From positions 186,001 through 250,000 of the forward strand of contig NZ_JRQQ01000005.1 in the NCBI RefSeq assembly GCF_001625325.1: 64,000 bases of DNA, read 5' to 3'. Below are positions 1-9,023 of the stretch, piece by piece. A model generated the notes under the pieces. It saw only the letters and a program-made list of their open reading frames with translations, made no database searches and was not told the origin of the DNA. The position numbers and the translations under genes were made by a program. Origin of the DNA: Croceicoccus estronivorus (lineage in GTDB: Bacteria; Pseudomonadota; Alphaproteobacteria; Sphingomonadales; Sphingomonadaceae). Each line of letters opens with the position of its first letter. Position 1 is the first letter of the stretch.

Positions 1-2
1 AG

Positions 3-359
3 TTGAAAAACGCGGCGGTCCCGGCCATGGATGCCACATGGGCTGCGCTGCTGGACGCATCTATCGCCCTTGCGGCTCTGGCTGGCATCGAACCCGAACC
101 GGTGCAGCCCGAAGAGCGTTATTTTCCGGCCATGATCCGGGCGATTGGCGGGTGGCGGGCCGAGATGGCGGAAAGCAACATCGCCGATCTCGCCGCGATT
201 ATGGAGCCCGGCCTTGCCGCCTTGCTCACCGCCAAGGCTCGCGGCGCTAAAACAGGGCCGGCGGCGCAGTCGCTGTGGCAGGAATTTCAGGAAGCTCGCG
301 CGGCACTTCTGGCCCTGATTCCCAACAACGACGTTGCAGGCAAGCGTCAAAGCGCCTGA
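3..359 (+). CDS. Hypothetical protein, possibly cut by the window edge
   Basis: An open frame of 118 codons begins at a TTG two bases from the window edge, so the true start may lie outside and the protein may be longer. It is alanine-rich and helical in character, with no motif, signal peptide or membrane segment that I recognise. It ends 87 bp before the start I chose for mmcB and runs in the same direction, so the two could be cotranscribed. I cannot assign a function. It could be the C-terminal part of a larger protein. Confidence 0.45.
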   Translation: MKNAAVPAMDATWAALLDASIALAALAGIEPEPVQPEERYFPAMIRAIGGWRAEMAESNIADLAAIMEPGLAALLTAKARGAKTGPAAQSLWQEFQEARAALLALIPNNDVAGKRQSA

Positions 360-446
360 ACTCATTCATTGTCCGGTTACCCGGCACGAGCAGCATCGGC
401 CGAAGGGTGCTTGACCAAGTTCCTGATATGTTCTCTTATCGGAACA

Positions 447-950
447 ATGTCCGAATCATCCATAAAGCCCCCGACAGTGCCGCCGGAGGAGGAGCGTGAA
501 GCCCTGTCGGTCGCCCGGGGAATCTGCCGCCTCTTCGCCCGAAACAATATCTGGTGCCTGCCGGAAATGCCCCTGCGCAACGGCAGACGGGCGGACCTGA
601 TGGGAATCGATGAAAAGGGCAGAGTGGTTATCGTCGAAATCAAGGTCACCCGGGCCGATTTGCTGGGTGACGCCAAGTGGCCCGATTATCTCGAATATTG
701 TGATCGTTTCTACTGGGGTTTGCCGCCTCATCTGGATCGCGCCTGCCTGGACCAGCCGGAATTTCGCCCGGAAAATTGCGGCGTGATAGTCGCCGATGGC
801 TATGACGCCGAAATACTGCGTCCGGCGCCCTCGCTCGGCCTTGCTGCCGCACGGCGGAAGGTGGAAGTCGAACGCCTGGCCCGCGCAGCTTTGCGCCGCA
901 CGATGATGGCCGCCGATCCGGGTTTTATGCTGCCTTCCGGCGGGGATTAG
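447..950 (+). CDS. mmcB: MmcB family DNA repair protein (PD-(D/E)XK nuclease fold)
   Basis: The 167-residue protein resembles the alphaproteobacterial MmcB family (DUF1052), linked to DNA repair. A PD-(D/E)XK-like active site can be read: Asp50 in the segment RRADL, then Glu64 and Lys66 in VEIK. Conserved aromatic stretches (KWPDYLEYCDRFYW) follow. The frame is open further upstream, but I chose the ATG at 447 because the preceding 26 codons look non-family-like. Nuclease activity is inferred from the motif; cellular role is taken from the family. Confidence 0.8.
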   Translation: MSESSIKPPTVPPEEEREALSVARGICRLFARNNIWCLPEMPLRNGRRADLMGIDEKGRVVIVEIKVTRADLLGDAKWPDYLEYCDRFYWGLPPHLDRACLDQPEFRPENCGVIVADGYDAEILRPAPSLGLAAARRKVEVERLARAALRRTMMAADPGFMLPSGGD

Positions 951-1051
951 GTTCGTCAGCTACCGGCTGAACGTTTTGGCGCAACTTCACGATTAATTTA
1001 CCATGTCGCGCCAAAGTGGCCTCCAATGTCGCTCACGGGGGCTTTACCGCG

Positions 1052-2779
1052 ATGGATAGTTTGAGAGGAAACTTCGCCGAAGGCATCGACTTCGATACCG
1101 AAGCGCAGGAGTACGAATCGGCAGAAGACGACGCCGGCCACGAAGCGCCACCCGCCTCGATCGGGCAAGACGAGCGCCGGATGCAGGTGCGGGCCTACAA
1201 CCATTGGGCCGGATTGCTCGACGACCGCAATTTTCCGGGCATCGAGGATCTCGACCCTGAAACGCTCGGCGATTTCGGTCCCTACAGCGTATTGCTGGAC
1301 TTCACGTCCGGTATGGAAAACCCTGGCATCCCCTTCCTTGGCGAACAGCTGGCCCGGGAATGTGGTGCCGAGGGCGAGATTACGCAGCTCTCCGATGTTC
1401 CGGCGCGGTCGTTGTTGTCCCGCATAACCGATCATTACATGCAGATTCTGGCCAATCAGGCCCCCATTGGGTTCGAAGCCGAATTCGTCAACCAACGTGG
1501 CGTGACGATTCTCTACCGCGGCATCCTGCTGCCCTTTTCAACCGACAACGATACGATCGATTTCATTCTTGGCGTCATCAACTGGAAGGAATTGGCCGAT
1601 TCGTTCACAACGGACGAGTTGCTGCTGGAAATCGATCAGGCGCTTGACGACGAACCGGAAGAGATCCTGCCTCAGGTTGCGAAAGCCCCGCTGACCGACT
1701 GGGCAGATGGCCCCGCCGCCGAAGCGATCGACAGCGAAACAGAAGCGAATGGCATTCTCGACCTCGCCAATCCCATCGACGAGGCGGAACAGGAGGGGAC
1801 GGCATTGCCCGAGCCCGCTTTCGGTGCGGCCGATACCGTGGATGCCGATGACGGATTTGCCTCCCTTACCGATATGCTCGCCCCCAAAGGGCTGAGGAAT
1901 GAGGAGACGGGTGGCGAGCGGTTTGCCGCTTTTGCCGATCAGGCCGTGCCCGAAGACGATGCTGCGGAGGAGGATGAGGATGGCTATTTCGGTAGCGCCT
2001 ATCATCCCGATCAAAACGCCATCCTCCCTGGTGAAGGCAACGAAACTGATGCTTTTGCCTCACTGCACCGGATGCCAGCCGCGCCTCTCCCCATACTTTC
2101 AGAAGAGGATACTTTCGCGGACGGCCCCGAGGACCACTACGCCGCCATCGAATTGGCGGAACCCGACGAAGATGACATGGGTCTGGGGGATTGGCTCGCC
2201 TCCGCCCGCGCATTGGCCGAATCCGCCCGCAGCAATGAGGACCGCACACGCCAGGCACTCTACGCGGCCATAGGCCGTGCCTACGATTTCTCGCTGGCGG
2301 CAAGCGAAGCGCCAGACGAGTTTGCCGAACTGGTCGCCGAATCCGGCCTGACCATGCAGGACCGCGCGCCTATGACCCCGGTGGTCAAGCTGGTCTTCGG
2401 CGCAGACTATGACAAGACACGGCTCACCGAGTATGCGGCAGCCCTCAGCCACGGGCACCGTCTGGGCGTGGAACGCGGCAAACTGGGTGAGTTTATCATT
2501 TCCGCAAAAGGCGGGCTCAAAGGGGTCGTGGCTGCCGAGAGGCGCCTGCGCCGCGAAGAAAGCGGCAAACATACAGACCCGAAGAATGCCGCGCACGAAA
2601 AGCTGGCCAGAAAACTGCGGGCGATCGAGCCGCAGACGTTCGATGCGATCGATGCCAGCGGCAACGAGTTCGCTCTGGTCATGATCCGCCGCCTGGACAC
2701 GGGTGAAGTGGCCGTCGTCGGCGAAGTGCCGGAAGACGGATCCCTGCTCGAACGCGCCGCGCGCAAGCTGGTCGATTGA
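1052..2779 (+). CDS. PAS-domain protein with long acidic linker
   Basis: About 575 residues. Residues ~45-195 resemble the alphaproteobacterial PAS_5 type: a YNHWAGLLDDRNFP start, a DLDPE turn, a LGEQL/ECG core and a final ILGVINWKE strand. Residues ~200-380 form a very acidic, low-complexity linker rich in Asp, Glu, Ala and Pro. The C-terminal ~190 residues are helical and basic in places, without a family I can name. There is no kinase, cyclase or HTH output domain. I prefer the ATG at 1052, preceded by a G-rich Shine-Dalgarno, over the GTG at 1016. It looks soluble. A cytoplasmic sensor or scaffold role is inference. Confidence 0.65.
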   Translation: MDSLRGNFAEGIDFDTEAQEYESAEDDAGHEAPPASIGQDERRMQVRAYNHWAGLLDDRNFPGIEDLDPETLGDFGPYSVLLDFTSGMENPGIPFLGEQLARECGAEGEITQLSDVPARSLLSRITDHYMQILANQAPIGFEAEFVNQRGVTILYRGILLPFSTDNDTIDFILGVINWKELADSFTTDELLLEIDQALDDEPEEILPQVAKAPLTDWADGPAAEAIDSETEANGILDLANPIDEAEQEGTALPEPAFGAADTVDADDGFASLTDMLAPKGLRNEETGGERFAAFADQAVPEDDAAEEDEDGYFGSAYHPDQNAILPGEGNETDAFASLHRMPAAPLPILSEEDTFADGPEDHYAAIELAEPDEDDMGLGDWLASARALAESARSNEDRTRQALYAAIGRAYDFSLAASEAPDEFAELVAESGLTMQDRAPMTPVVKLVFGADYDKTRLTEYAAALSHGHRLGVERGKLGEFIISAKGGLKGVVAAERRLRREESGKHTDPKNAAHEKLARKLRAIEPQTFDAIDASGNEFALVMIRRLDTGEVAVVGEVPEDGSLLERAARKLVD

Positions 2780-2881
2780 CTTCCGAGCCCGTCCGGGAGG
2801 GCTAGACCTATTCCATATCCCGTGTCCGGCAGGCGCATCTTCATTTCCAGTTCAGCCCGAAAGGCGCTAGCAGTGTGGGCA

Positions 2882-4267
2882 ATGCGTTTGCCTGTTCGCC
2901 TGCTCGCTCGTTGTTTCGCGATTTTCGCCGTGCTGGCCCTGTCGGTGCAGCAGGCTGCGGCGCAGGCCATCTTGCGCGACGCCGAAACCGAAGCCCTGTT
3001 CAAGGATATCGGCGCACCGCTTGTCAAAGCGGCCGGGCTCCAACCCGGCAATGTGGACTTCGTGCTGCTGAACGATCCATCGATCAATGCGTTCGTCGCC
3101 GGCGGCCAGGCGATCTACATTCACAGCGGCCTGATAAACGCCGCGACTGACGTCAATGAAGTGCAGGGCGTGATCGCCCACGAACTGGGCCACATCACTG
3201 GCGGTCATATCATCCGCTTCGATGAAGGGGCCAAGGCAGCCACCAACGTCACCATCCTCTCTCTCCTGCTTGGCGTCGCGGCTGCCGCGGCCGGGAGCCC
3301 GGACGCGGCGATGGGCGTCCTGGCAGCCGGTCAGCAAGCAGCCATGGGCAAGTTCCTTGCCTTTACCCGGGTACAGGAATCGTCCGCTGACGCAGCTGGC
3401 GCCGAATATCTTTCGAAAGCCGGCATTTCGGGGCGCGGCTCGATCGAGTTTTTCAAGAAGTTGCAGAATCTCGAATTCCGTCATGGCTATAGCCAGAGTG
3501 ACGAGGCCACTTTCGGGCGCACACACCCGCTGACCGGAGACCGGATCGCCAATTTGCGCGAAACCTACCAGAAGGATGCCGCCTGGAACAAACCCGACGA
3601 TCCGAAATTGCAGGAACGGTTCCTGAGAGTTCGGGCAAAGCTGTATGGCTACCTCGCGGAGCCGGAGCAGACGCTGATTTCCTATCCTCTGACCGACAAC
3701 AGCATTCCTGCCCACTATGCCCGGGCTTACGCCTATCACAAGGAAGCCTTCGTCGGGAAAGCCCTGGCGGAAACAGCCGCGCTGATCACGACCGAACCGG
3801 ACAATCCTTATTTTCTGGAGCTCAAGGGCCAGATCCTGCTCGAATCCGGCCGCCCGGACGAAGCTCTTCCCGCATTGCGCCGGGCAACACAGTTGACGGG
3901 CAACAACCCGCTGATCGCAACGATCTTCGGTCACGCACTGATCGCAACCGAAGATGCCGCCAACTATCCGGAAGCGGAGCGTGTGCTCAAGGCCGCCGTC
4001 ACGCGCGAACGGGAAAGTCCCTTCGCCTGGTATCAGTTGGGAGTGGTCTATGCCGCGCAGGGCGACATGCCCCGGGCACGGCTGGCCAGCGCGGAGCAGC
4101 AGGTGATGGAAGGGCAATACGCCGAAGCGTTGCACAACGCGGAAGCGGCCGCCATCGGGTTGCCCGAAGGTTCATCAGACTGGCTTCGCGCCCAGGATAT
4201 CACCATGCAGGCGCGCGCGGCCCTTGAAGACAAGAAAAAGAAGGGTAAGTCCAAGCGCGATGGCTGA
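2882..4267 (+). CDS. M48 family secreted zinc metalloprotease with TPR repeats (BepA-like)
   Basis: The protein has 461 residues from the ATG at 2882, which starts directly at a signal peptide (positively charged start, hydrophobic core, AAAQA end near residue 28). The zinc motif HELGH lies at residues 100-104, and the third ligand is probably Glu166 in ESSAD. Residues ~270-440 look like TPR helices, as in BepA/YfgC-type envelope proteases that tend outer-membrane protein assembly. An upstream GTG at 2822 is possible but would place 20 residues before the signal. The stop overlaps the DsbA-like gene start by 8 nt, which suggests coupling. Confidence 0.85.
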   Translation: MRLPVRLLARCFAIFAVLALSVQQAAAQAILRDAETEALFKDIGAPLVKAAGLQPGNVDFVLLNDPSINAFVAGGQAIYIHSGLINAATDVNEVQGVIAHELGHITGGHIIRFDEGAKAATNVTILSLLLGVAAAAAGSPDAAMGVLAAGQQAAMGKFLAFTRVQESSADAAGAEYLSKAGISGRGSIEFFKKLQNLEFRHGYSQSDEATFGRTHPLTGDRIANLRETYQKDAAWNKPDDPKLQERFLRVRAKLYGYLAEPEQTLISYPLTDNSIPAHYARAYAYHKEAFVGKALAETAALITTEPDNPYFLELKGQILLESGRPDEALPALRRATQLTGNNPLIATIFGHALIATEDAANYPEAERVLKAAVTRERESPFAWYQLGVVYAAQGDMPRARLASAEQQVMEGQYAEALHNAEAAAIGLPEGSSDWLRAQDITMQARAALEDKKKKGKSKRDG

Positions 4268-4997
4268 CAAACCACCCATGGGCTTTTCCCGGATCGTCCT
4301 CTTCGCACTCTGCGCTGTCTTGCTGGGCTTCGGCGGGGGCTTCGCTGCCTCGTGGACCGGACTGACCAAGCCGGTAACGGAAGCGGTTGTGCACGATTAC
4401 CTGCTGAACCACCCCGAGGTGATTCCCGAAGCCATGGACCGGCTCCAGGCTCGCGATGCGGCCAATCGGCTCAAACCGATCCGCGCCCAGGTCATGACAC
4501 CCTTTCCCGGTGCCGTACTGGGCAATCCCAATGGATCGAAAGTGCTTGTCGAATTCAGCGATTTCGCCTGCACATATTGCCGCCAGAGCGTGGAGGAAGT
4601 GGATGCGCTGATTGCCTCCGATCCTCAGCTGAAAGTCGTTATCCGGGAACTGCCGATCCTGTCCGAACAAAGCGCTGCTGCCGCGCAAATGGGCCTCGCA
4701 GCGGCAGAGCAGGGCCAATATGCGGCATTTCACAAGGCGATGTACGAACTTGGCCCGCCGTCGCCGGCGAGCATAGAAGCTGCGGCCAAGAAAGCCGGGC
4801 TCGATATGGAACGCGCCCGCAAGGTTGCGGACTCCCAAGCCGTCAAGACGGAGATCGCCCGCAATCTGGCGATTGCCGATCGCCTGGGCTTCAACGGCAC
4901 GCCGAGCTGGGTCGCCGGCGAGCAAGCCTTCTCCGGGGCGGTTCCCCGCAATGTCCTCGCCGACGCATTGGCGCAAGGCGCCAAGGCCCAAGAATAG
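4260..4997 (+). CDS. DsbA family thiol:disulfide oxidoreductase
   Basis: 245 residues. One N-terminal membrane anchor or uncleaved signal (residues ~10-35) is followed by a thioredoxin-like domain with the redox motif CTYC at residues 104-107 and the cis-proline region GTPSW near 213-217. This is the DSBA-like/ScsC-type fold (Thioredoxin_4), expected to act in the periplasm as a disulfide oxidant or isomerase. The ATG at 4260 overlaps the end of the preceding M48 gene as ATGGCTGA. Lying between two exported M48 proteases, it may help mature cysteine-containing envelope proteins; that link is inference. Confidence 0.85.
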   Translation: MADKPPMGFSRIVLFALCAVLLGFGGGFAASWTGLTKPVTEAVVHDYLLNHPEVIPEAMDRLQARDAANRLKPIRAQVMTPFPGAVLGNPNGSKVLVEFSDFACTYCRQSVEEVDALIASDPQLKVVIRELPILSEQSAAAAQMGLAAAEQGQYAAFHKAMYELGPPSPASIEAAAKKAGLDMERARKVADSQAVKTEIARNLAIADRLGFNGTPSWVAGEQAFSGAVPRNVLADALAQGAKAQE

Positions 4998-5003
4998 GCC
5001 GCT

Positions 5004-5990
5004 ATGGCGGGCAGGGCCCTATCGCTGCTGTTGATCGGGGCAATGAGCCTGCTCTCCCCGCCTGCTCTTGCTCAAGCCACAGCCTCGGGGTCGATCGAAC
5101 GGGCGCTGGCCCAGTTACAGCATGATGACGCGCGGCTGCAGACTATCGGCTGGCGCCTGACGACTGCCAATGCCCCTTATTGCGCCAACGCACGGCCTGC
5201 AATCGGCCTGCTGTTGATGGACACACACCAGTTCAATCAGCCGGGCGCCGTGCGGGCCGCAGCGGGCCTTGGCAACGACATAGCAGTTGAAGCCGTGGCG
5301 ACCGGATCGCCGTCTGCAGCAACCGAACTGCTTCCCAATCAGGAGATTCTGGCAATTGCGGGGCGAAGCACGACCTTGCCGGTCATACGCGGCGATGCCC
5401 CCTTTTCCCGGCAGGCCACCCTGCAGGAGAGGATTGACGACGCCTTGACCCGGACCGGCGGAGTGACATTGACCGTCAGGGAAAGGAACGGCGAGCTCAG
5501 GGAGGTCTCGCTCTCCGGGAAACCCGCATGCCCGGTCTCCTTCACACTCGACACCACCGGCCAGCACGCGCAGGCAGATGGCACACGCGTCGTTGTCGGC
5601 CAGGCATTCGGTGCGACAGGCAGCCCTGCTGAACAGATTGACGAAAACGAATTCGCAGCGGTCCTCGCGCATGAAATGGCGCACAACCTGCTCCAGCATC
5701 AGAGCTGGCTCGACCGCGTGGGGCATAGCCTCGCCAATGTCCGGCAGACCGAACAGGAAGCAGATCGCTTGTCGGTCTGGCTATTGGCCAACGCCGGGTA
5801 TGACCCGGAAACCGCCCCCCGGTTGATGAGAGGCTGGGCCCGGCGCCGCGACCCCGGTCTTGCCAGGCTCCCGACACACGATAGCTGGGAAGAGCGTGCA
5901 CGCCTGATGGAAGCGGAAATCACGCGGTTGCGGGCCACCCTGCGCGGAACGGGAAAAGCCGACTGGCGAAACGATTTTGCAAGGGAATAG
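5004..5990 (+). CDS. Second M48 family secreted metallopeptidase
   Basis: 328 residues with a clear signal peptide ending at ALAQA (about residue 24). The zinc motif HEMAH is at residues 223-227, and the third ligand is probably Glu250 in EQEAD. The region ~100-170 between signal and active site resembles a small PDZ-like insert. It has no TPR tail, unlike the first M48 protein, so it is probably not a simple duplicate. It starts 6 nt after the DsbA-like gene, so the three form one transcription unit. Substrates are unknown. Confidence 0.8.
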   Translation: MAGRALSLLLIGAMSLLSPPALAQATASGSIERALAQLQHDDARLQTIGWRLTTANAPYCANARPAIGLLLMDTHQFNQPGAVRAAAGLGNDIAVEAVATGSPSAATELLPNQEILAIAGRSTTLPVIRGDAPFSRQATLQERIDDALTRTGGVTLTVRERNGELREVSLSGKPACPVSFTLDTTGQHAQADGTRVVVGQAFGATGSPAEQIDENEFAAVLAHEMAHNLLQHQSWLDRVGHSLANVRQTEQEADRLSVWLLANAGYDPETAPRLMRGWARRRDPGLARLPTHDSWEERARLMEAEITRLRATLRGTGKADWRNDFARE

Positions 5991-6061
5991 CGCACAAAGG
6001 CACTGAACCGGACATGCAAAACACCTGACGCATGGCGCGAAATGAGTTAAAGGGATCGCCC

Positions 6062-7261
6062 ATGGCCGTGCTGCCTCTTCGTCCGACACCGTTCTTCGCC
6101 AACAAGAACCGCGCCTTCTGGCAATTGCAGATCGCGGGGTGGGGCGGGGCCATGGTGCTGCGCGCGATGACCAGCGTGGCGAACGAGAAACCTTTGTCAT
6201 TCCTGCTGCTCGTGCTGATCGCATCGATCACCGGGTTTTCAATCAGCCTCGTACTGTCAGTGATCTATCATCAGCTGATAAACCGGCGCCCGCTGGTGAC
6301 CTGGGGCCTGACCGGAATTGCTCTGGCCGGGGCGGTCAGTGTCTCCGCTTTCATCAACGGGTGGGTCATCAGCCTCTATCAGGTCAATACGGAGGCCAGT
6401 TTTGCCCAGCTCTTCCTAGGCGTATTCTATATCGACCTGACACTGCTCGGCGCCTGGTCCGCGCTTTATTATGCGATCAACTTCTATCTGCAGATCGAAG
6501 AGCAGGCCGACCGTCTGCTGAGCCTGGAAGCGCAGGCGACCAGCGCCCAGCTGGCCATGCTCCGCTACCAGCTCAATCCCCACTTTCTGTTCAACACGCT
6601 GAATTCGATTTCGACCCTGGTGCTGTTGAAACAGACCGAGCCGGCCAATGCCATGTTAATGCGATTATCCTCATTCCTGCGTCACACGCTGGTCAACGAA
6701 GCGGGCAGCAAGGTAACGGTCGCGCAGGAAGTGGAAACTCTCAAACTCTATCTCGGCATCGAACACATGCGGTTCGAAGACCGGCTACGCGCCGAATTCC
6801 GCATTGCTCCGGAAGCGGGCGATGCCCAGCTGCCGTCGCTGCTGCTGCAGCCGCTGGTCGAAAACGCCATCAAATATGCCGTTTCCCCTCAGGAGGAAGG
6901 AGCCCGAATAACGATTACCGCGCAGCTCATCGGTCAAAGGCTTCGCATTACCGTCTCCGACACGGGGCCGGGATTGCAAAACCGCGATGTTAGGCCAACC
7001 TATCCGGGCGTCGTTACCGGTGCCGGGGAACCTGTTTCCACTGGTGTGGGTTTAGCCAATATTCGTGACCGACTGGCCCAGGCCTACGGCGACGATCATC
7101 GTTTCGAGATCCGCACACCTTCTGAAGGAGGTTTCACCGTCGTTATCGAAATTCCTTATGAACCTGCCAAGGCCCCGCATGCAGAAGAGGCGCGCCTGCC
7201 GGCAAGCTTGCCTGCGGCAACCGCCCTTCCTGAAAAACGCCCGCTCGGAACCAATGCATGA
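6062..7261 (+). CDS. LytS/YehU-type sensor histidine kinase
   Basis: About 399 residues. Four or so hydrophobic segments fill residues ~35-165, followed by a short coiled linker and a His_kinase domain of the LytS class: phosphoacceptor His174 in NPHFLFN, N box QPLVENAIKYA, and ATP-lid glycines DTGPG and GVGLANIRDRL. The ATG at 6062 has an AAAGGGA Shine-Dalgarno 7 nt upstream; the ATG at 6032 has none. It overlaps the response-regulator gene by 4 nt (ATGA), giving a coupled two-component pair. The signal sensed is unknown. Confidence 0.87.
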   Translation: MAVLPLRPTPFFANKNRAFWQLQIAGWGGAMVLRAMTSVANEKPLSFLLLVLIASITGFSISLVLSVIYHQLINRRPLVTWGLTGIALAGAVSVSAFINGWVISLYQVNTEASFAQLFLGVFYIDLTLLGAWSALYYAINFYLQIEEQADRLLSLEAQATSAQLAMLRYQLNPHFLFNTLNSISTLVLLKQTEPANAMLMRLSSFLRHTLVNEAGSKVTVAQEVETLKLYLGIEHMRFEDRLRAEFRIAPEAGDAQLPSLLLQPLVENAIKYAVSPQEEGARITITAQLIGQRLRITVSDTGPGLQNRDVRPTYPGVVTGAGEPVSTGVGLANIRDRLAQAYGDDHRFEIRTPSEGGFTVVIEIPYEPAKAPHAEEARLPASLPAATALPEKRPLGTNA

Positions 7262-8052
7262 CCATCCGCACCATTCTCGTCGATGACGAAAAGTTAGCAA
7301 TTCAGGGCCTGCAACTGCGCCTGCAAGCCTTCCCCGATGTCGAAGTGATCGACACCTGTTCAAACGGACGAGAGGCCATCCGCAAGATCAAGACCGAGAA
7401 ACCCGATCTCGTATTCCTCGACATTCAAATGCCCGGCTTTGACGGCTTTTCCGTCGTCAAGGGCGTGATGGAAATCGAACCTCCGCTGTTCGTGTTCGTC
7501 ACCGCCTATGAAGAACATGCAATCCGCGCCTTCGAAGCCAACGCCGTCAATTACCTCATGAAGCCGGTCGATGAAGACAAGCTGGCCGACACGATTGAAC
7601 GAGTGCGCCAGCGCATCGCTGAAAAACGTTCCGCCGAAGAGGCCGAAAAGCTCAAGAACGTGCTGTCCGAAGTCGCGCCGGACGCGGTCGAAAACATGCC
7701 TGAGCAGGAAGATGGCGCGAACCGTTATGAAAAGCTGATCAACGTGAAGGACCGGGGCCAGATCTTCCGTGTCGATGTCGATTCGATCGAGCATATCGAA
7801 GCGGCGGGCGATTACATGTGCATCTATACCGGCGACAATTCGCTGATCCTGCGGGAAACGATGAAGGATCTCGAACGCAGGCTGGACCCGCGCATGTTCC
7901 AGCGCGTGCACCGTTCCACAATCGTCAATCTCGATCAGGTCCGCCAGGTGAAGCCCCATACGAACGGGGAGTGCTTCCTCGTTCTGGAAAGCGGGGCGCA
8001 AGTGAAGGTCAGCCGCAGTTACCGTGACGTGGTGGCGCGCTTCGTGCATTGA
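7258..8052 (+). CDS. LytTR family response regulator
   Basis: 264 residues. The receiver domain (1-~120) has the acidic pair Asp9/Asp10, phospho-acceptor Asp55 in FLDIQMPG, and conserved Lys102 in LMKPVDE. A charged linker leads to a LytTR DNA-binding domain at ~155-264 (INVKDRGQIFRV, HRSTIVNLDQV). It is the partner of the kinase gene it overlaps. LytTR regulators usually bind direct repeats upstream of envelope or metabolic genes; the targets here cannot be read. Confidence 0.9.
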   Translation: MTIRTILVDDEKLAIQGLQLRLQAFPDVEVIDTCSNGREAIRKIKTEKPDLVFLDIQMPGFDGFSVVKGVMEIEPPLFVFVTAYEEHAIRAFEANAVNYLMKPVDEDKLADTIERVRQRIAEKRSAEEAEKLKNVLSEVAPDAVENMPEQEDGANRYEKLINVKDRGQIFRVDVDSIEHIEAAGDYMCIYTGDNSLILRETMKDLERRLDPRMFQRVHRSTIVNLDQVRQVKPHTNGECFLVLESGAQVKVSRSYRDVVARFVH

Positions 8053-8159
8053 TCTTTCAGCCGCCGCAGTCCCGACTTCCCCAGACAAATTCAGGGTTGG
8101 GGCGGGAAGTGCGGCGGCCTTACTCGACAAGCCGGCCCGCTTCGGGATAGGTCGAAATC

Positions 8160-9023
8160 ATGATCGACTTTTCCCTTCCCGGTTTCGACCTTTCCGCATT
8201 TGTCCGTGCCACGCTGGATGAAGATCTCGGCCTCGGTTTGCCCGGCGGCGGAAAGGACGTGACGGCGGAAAGCGTCATTCCGGCAACGGCTCGCTTTTCC
8301 GGAACCATGGACAGCCGCGATGCGATCGTGGCGGCGGGCCTGCCGATTGCGGCGGCCTTTTTTCGCGCGCTCGATCCGGAAATGGATATCGAGATGCTCG
8401 TGGAAGAAGGCGCGCAGGTATCCGCCGGGACCAGACTGATGCGCCTGTCCGGCAACGCCCGGGCCATGTTGACGGCCGAACGCAGTGCTCTCAATACCGT
8501 TCAACACTTGTCGGGCATTGCCACCATGACCCGCCACTACGTCGATGCCATGGGCAATTCGGGCTGTGTGTTACTCGACACGCGCAAGACCATTCCCGGC
8601 CTGCGCCACCTCGAAAAATATGCCACACGCACGGGCGGTGCCAAAAATCACCGTATGGGTCTGTGGGATGCGGCAATGATCAAGGACAACCATGTCCTGG
8701 TCGCAGGCGATGTCGGTGAAGCGGTGCGGCGCGCCCGTGCCGCTGGCGTTGCCGAAGTCATCTGCGAAGTCGACCGGATCGACCAGATCGAGCCCGCGCT
8801 GGCGGCAGGCGCAAGCCACCTGTTGCTCGATAATATGGACGTGCCGACCCTGCGCGAAGCGGTGGCGCTGGTTGCCGGCCGCGTTCCCACAGAAGCGTCC
8901 GGCGGAATCGATCTCGACACTATCGGTCCCAAGGCTGCGACTGGCGTCACATACGTTTCCGTCGGGCGATTGACCCAAAGCGCGCCTGCCGCGGATATCG
9001 GGCTGGACTTCACGCCCTTGTGA
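8160..9023 (+). CDS. nadC: Nicotinate-nucleotide pyrophosphorylase (carboxylating)
   Basis: 287 residues, the usual length. It converts quinolinate and PRPP to nicotinate mononucleotide in de novo NAD synthesis. Family signatures are visible: DARKTIPGLR-type segment (LLDTRKTIPGLR), the RTGGAKNHRMGL strand, KDNHV, an EVDRIDQ strand, LLLDNMDV, and EASGGIDLDTI. nadA and nadB are not in the window. The following gene starts inside its stop codon (GTGA), so the two are translated together. Confidence 0.93.
   Translation: MIDFSLPGFDLSAFVRATLDEDLGLGLPGGGKDVTAESVIPATARFSGTMDSRDAIVAAGLPIAAAFFRALDPEMDIEMLVEEGAQVSAGTRLMRLSGNARAMLTAERSALNTVQHLSGIATMTRHYVDAMGNSGCVLLDTRKTIPGLRHLEKYATRTGGAKNHRMGLWDAAMIKDNHVLVAGDVGEAVRRARAAGVAEVICEVDRIDQIEPALAAGASHLLLDNMDVPTLREAVALVAGRVPTEASGGIDLDTIGPKAATGVTYVSVGRLTQSAPAADIGLDFTPL

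Noticed and set aside
2867-4135. A 422-codon minus-strand frame opposite the M48-TPR protease gene
   Set aside because: The plus strand encodes a complete protease with signal peptide and HELGH motif.
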